From contig JAHBXS010000001.1 of NCBI GenBank assembly GCA_019636375.1, forward strand, positions 496,001 through 560,000: a stretch of DNA of 64,000 bases, read 5' to 3'. Under the pieces are notes generated by a model that had not been told where the DNA came from, searched no databases, and saw nothing but the letters and a program-made list of their open reading frames with translations. The DNA comes from Pirellulaceae bacterium (GTDB lineage: Bacteria > Planctomycetota > Planctomycetia > Pirellulales > Pirellulaceae). The first letter of the stretch is position 1; each line of letters opens with the position of its first letter. Shown piece by piece: positions 63,047 to 64,000 of the stretch. The position numbers and the translations under genes were made by a program.

Positions 63047-64000
63047 ATGATTCCGAATTCGATTGGACGTAACATCACAAAATTCATCGTTGCCGCGTGC
63101 TTGCTTGGAATTGCGTCAACGCATGTCTTGGCTCAGGCGACAACCGCTACACAAGCAGAGGACGACAAGTTCCAAATCAGCTTTGAGAACGCTGAATGGA
63201 GAAACGTCATCGAGTATTTCGCTGACAAAGCCGGGTACACCTTGCACATGCGGACCAATAACTATCCACCGGGAACCTGGACTTACCACTCGAATGATCA
63301 CTACACGTTAGGAGAGGTTCTAGACATCATTAATCACGGCCTGCGAATTCGCGATGATGTCTACACGCTGGTTCGCTACAAGCGAATGTTGGTCTTGATC
63401 CGAGAACGGGACGGATATCCCGATGATTTGATCGAGACCGTTCGCCCGGCGGACCTCGAATCTCGCGGCCTGTACGAAACAATGCGTTGTGAATACGACA
63501 TTTCCGATTTGCGCGACACCAATATCGTTCGCGATGTACAAGGCATCGTATCTGACCGCCGCAACGCTAACTACTTGGACGAAACGGGCTTACTCTTGGT
63601 TACGGACAAGGGAGAAAGACTACGGGTCATCCGCAGCCTAATCGAGGCGGCACGCGAGCGAAAAATCAGCCGCTCGCAACAAATCAAGACGTACAAACTA
63701 AAACACGTCACCGCCGATGAACTTTTAATCGTTGTCCGCGGTTTGATGGGGTTGGGTGAAAATCAAAACCAATTTAATGACGGTTCCTTGACCATTCGCC
63801 CTCAGATTTTTGGCGATACGATTTATCTCAAAGGCACTGCTGAGAAAATTGACGAATTCGAGCGAATCGCTGCGGTGGTCGATGTGGCAGAAGAGATCAC
63901 CAATAACCGCCCCACAGAAAAGCCGTTCCTTCGGACTTACCCGGTCACCAAGGACCCGCTGCTGACCTTCAAGGTCGTCAACACGATGCTCGTTGGTCGA
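63047..64000 (+). CDS. Exported secretin-like protein (STN and N-domains), cut by window end
   Basis: The frame is open through the window end, with 318 codons visible. After a signal peptide (1-29, ending HVLAQ) comes a secretin/TonB short N-terminal-like domain: FQISFENAEWRNVIEYFADKAGY broken by a loop and then LGEVLDIINHGLRIRDDVYTLVR. At least two secretin N-type modules follow (LLLVTDKGERLRVIRSLIE, YKLKHVTADELLIVVRGL). GspD/PilQ secretins have this order, though the barrel would lie beyond the window. Proteins of this type without a barrel also occur in planctomycetes. ATG 63047 is chosen since AGGAA is 6 bp upstream; ATG 63041 is too close to it. Confidence 0.8.
   Translation, partial: MIPNSIGRNITKFIVAACLLGIASTHVLAQATTATQAEDDKFQISFENAEWRNVIEYFADKAGYTLHMRTNNYPPGTWTYHSNDHYTLGEVLDIINHGLRIRDDVYTLVRYKRMLVLIRERDGYPDDLIETVRPADLESRGLYETMRCEYDISDLRDTNIVRDVQGIVSDRRNANYLDETGLLLVTDKGERLRVIRSLIEAARERKISRSQQIKTYKLKHVTADELLIVVRGLMGLGENQNQFNDGSLTIRPQIFGDTIYLKGTAEKIDEFERIAAVVDVAEEITNNRPTEKPFLRTYPVTKDPLLTFKVVNTMLVGR

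Overview
The window looks like a chromosome segment of a planctomycete, probably from the Pirellulales/Pirellulaceae. This is inferred from gene content: DUF6807/PmoA-type and DUF3352-like secreted proteins, a MoxR-DUF58-VWA-DUF4175 operon with a DUF4159 protein, a cyclase-fold protein next to ExbB/ExbD, a BatA-type protein, RG-rich Rho, many signal-peptide proteins, and GTCAGACCC and CCGTTCAC palindromes. No plasmid, phage or complete insertion-sequence genes are visible.

Layout. 1-1.8 kb is a scrap zone. It holds a truncated, frameshifted TIGR01777-type epimerase fused head-on to a 5'-truncated DUF6088 (AbiEi-like) antitoxin, then an internally deleted AbiEii-like toxin. 1.8-15.1 kb carries housekeeping and metabolic genes: ftsH, a DUF6807 protein with an unknown partner, rho, a thioredoxin-YHS protein, an M14 carboxypeptidase, a DUF423 membrane protein, a lone eboE, tRNA-Leu(GAG) and an NhaC antiporter. 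15.2-20.0 kb carries a large RND/MMPL exporter, then mntR followed by a 75-residue SelW-like selenoprotein that ordinary ORF calling misses because of an in-frame UGA.

20.8-36.0 kb is one minus-strand operon of eight genes. In order of transcription they are: TPR/HExxH peptidase-like protein, DUF4159, MoxR ATPase, DUF58, BatA-like VWA, giant DUF4175-like coiled-coil protein, VWA membrane protein, and a caspase/C13-fold protein without its catalytic Cys. Five of the seven junctions are 4-bp ATGA overlaps. 36.2-39.2 kb carries an LpxL-like acyltransferase, a repeat-rich spacer and an outer-membrane barrel. 39.5-44.9 kb (plus strand) carries a HEAT-repeat lipoprotein, a DacZ-like diadenylate cyclase with altered motifs, an MprF/UPF0104-like membrane protein, a GT2 glycosyltransferase and a large membrane protein.

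44.8-53.1 kb (minus strand) carries a TPR protein, TolQ/ExbB, ExbD and a membrane-anchored cyclase-fold protein as one operon, preceded by a thioredoxin-trypsin fusion. 53.3-64.0 kb carries an NfeD/ClpP-class protein, a membrane protein, a NupC transporter, a DUF3352-like secreted protein, a Gly-rich secreted protein, TsaD and the start of a secretin-like protein cut by the window end.

The most noteworthy items are the unannotated selenoprotein with a candidate SECIS hairpin, the eight-gene MoxR/VWA/pseudo-caspase operon, the ExbBD-linked cyclase-fold protein, the c-di-AMP synthase with unusual motifs, the thioredoxin-protease fusion, and two copies of a nested-palindrome element that touch stop codons.
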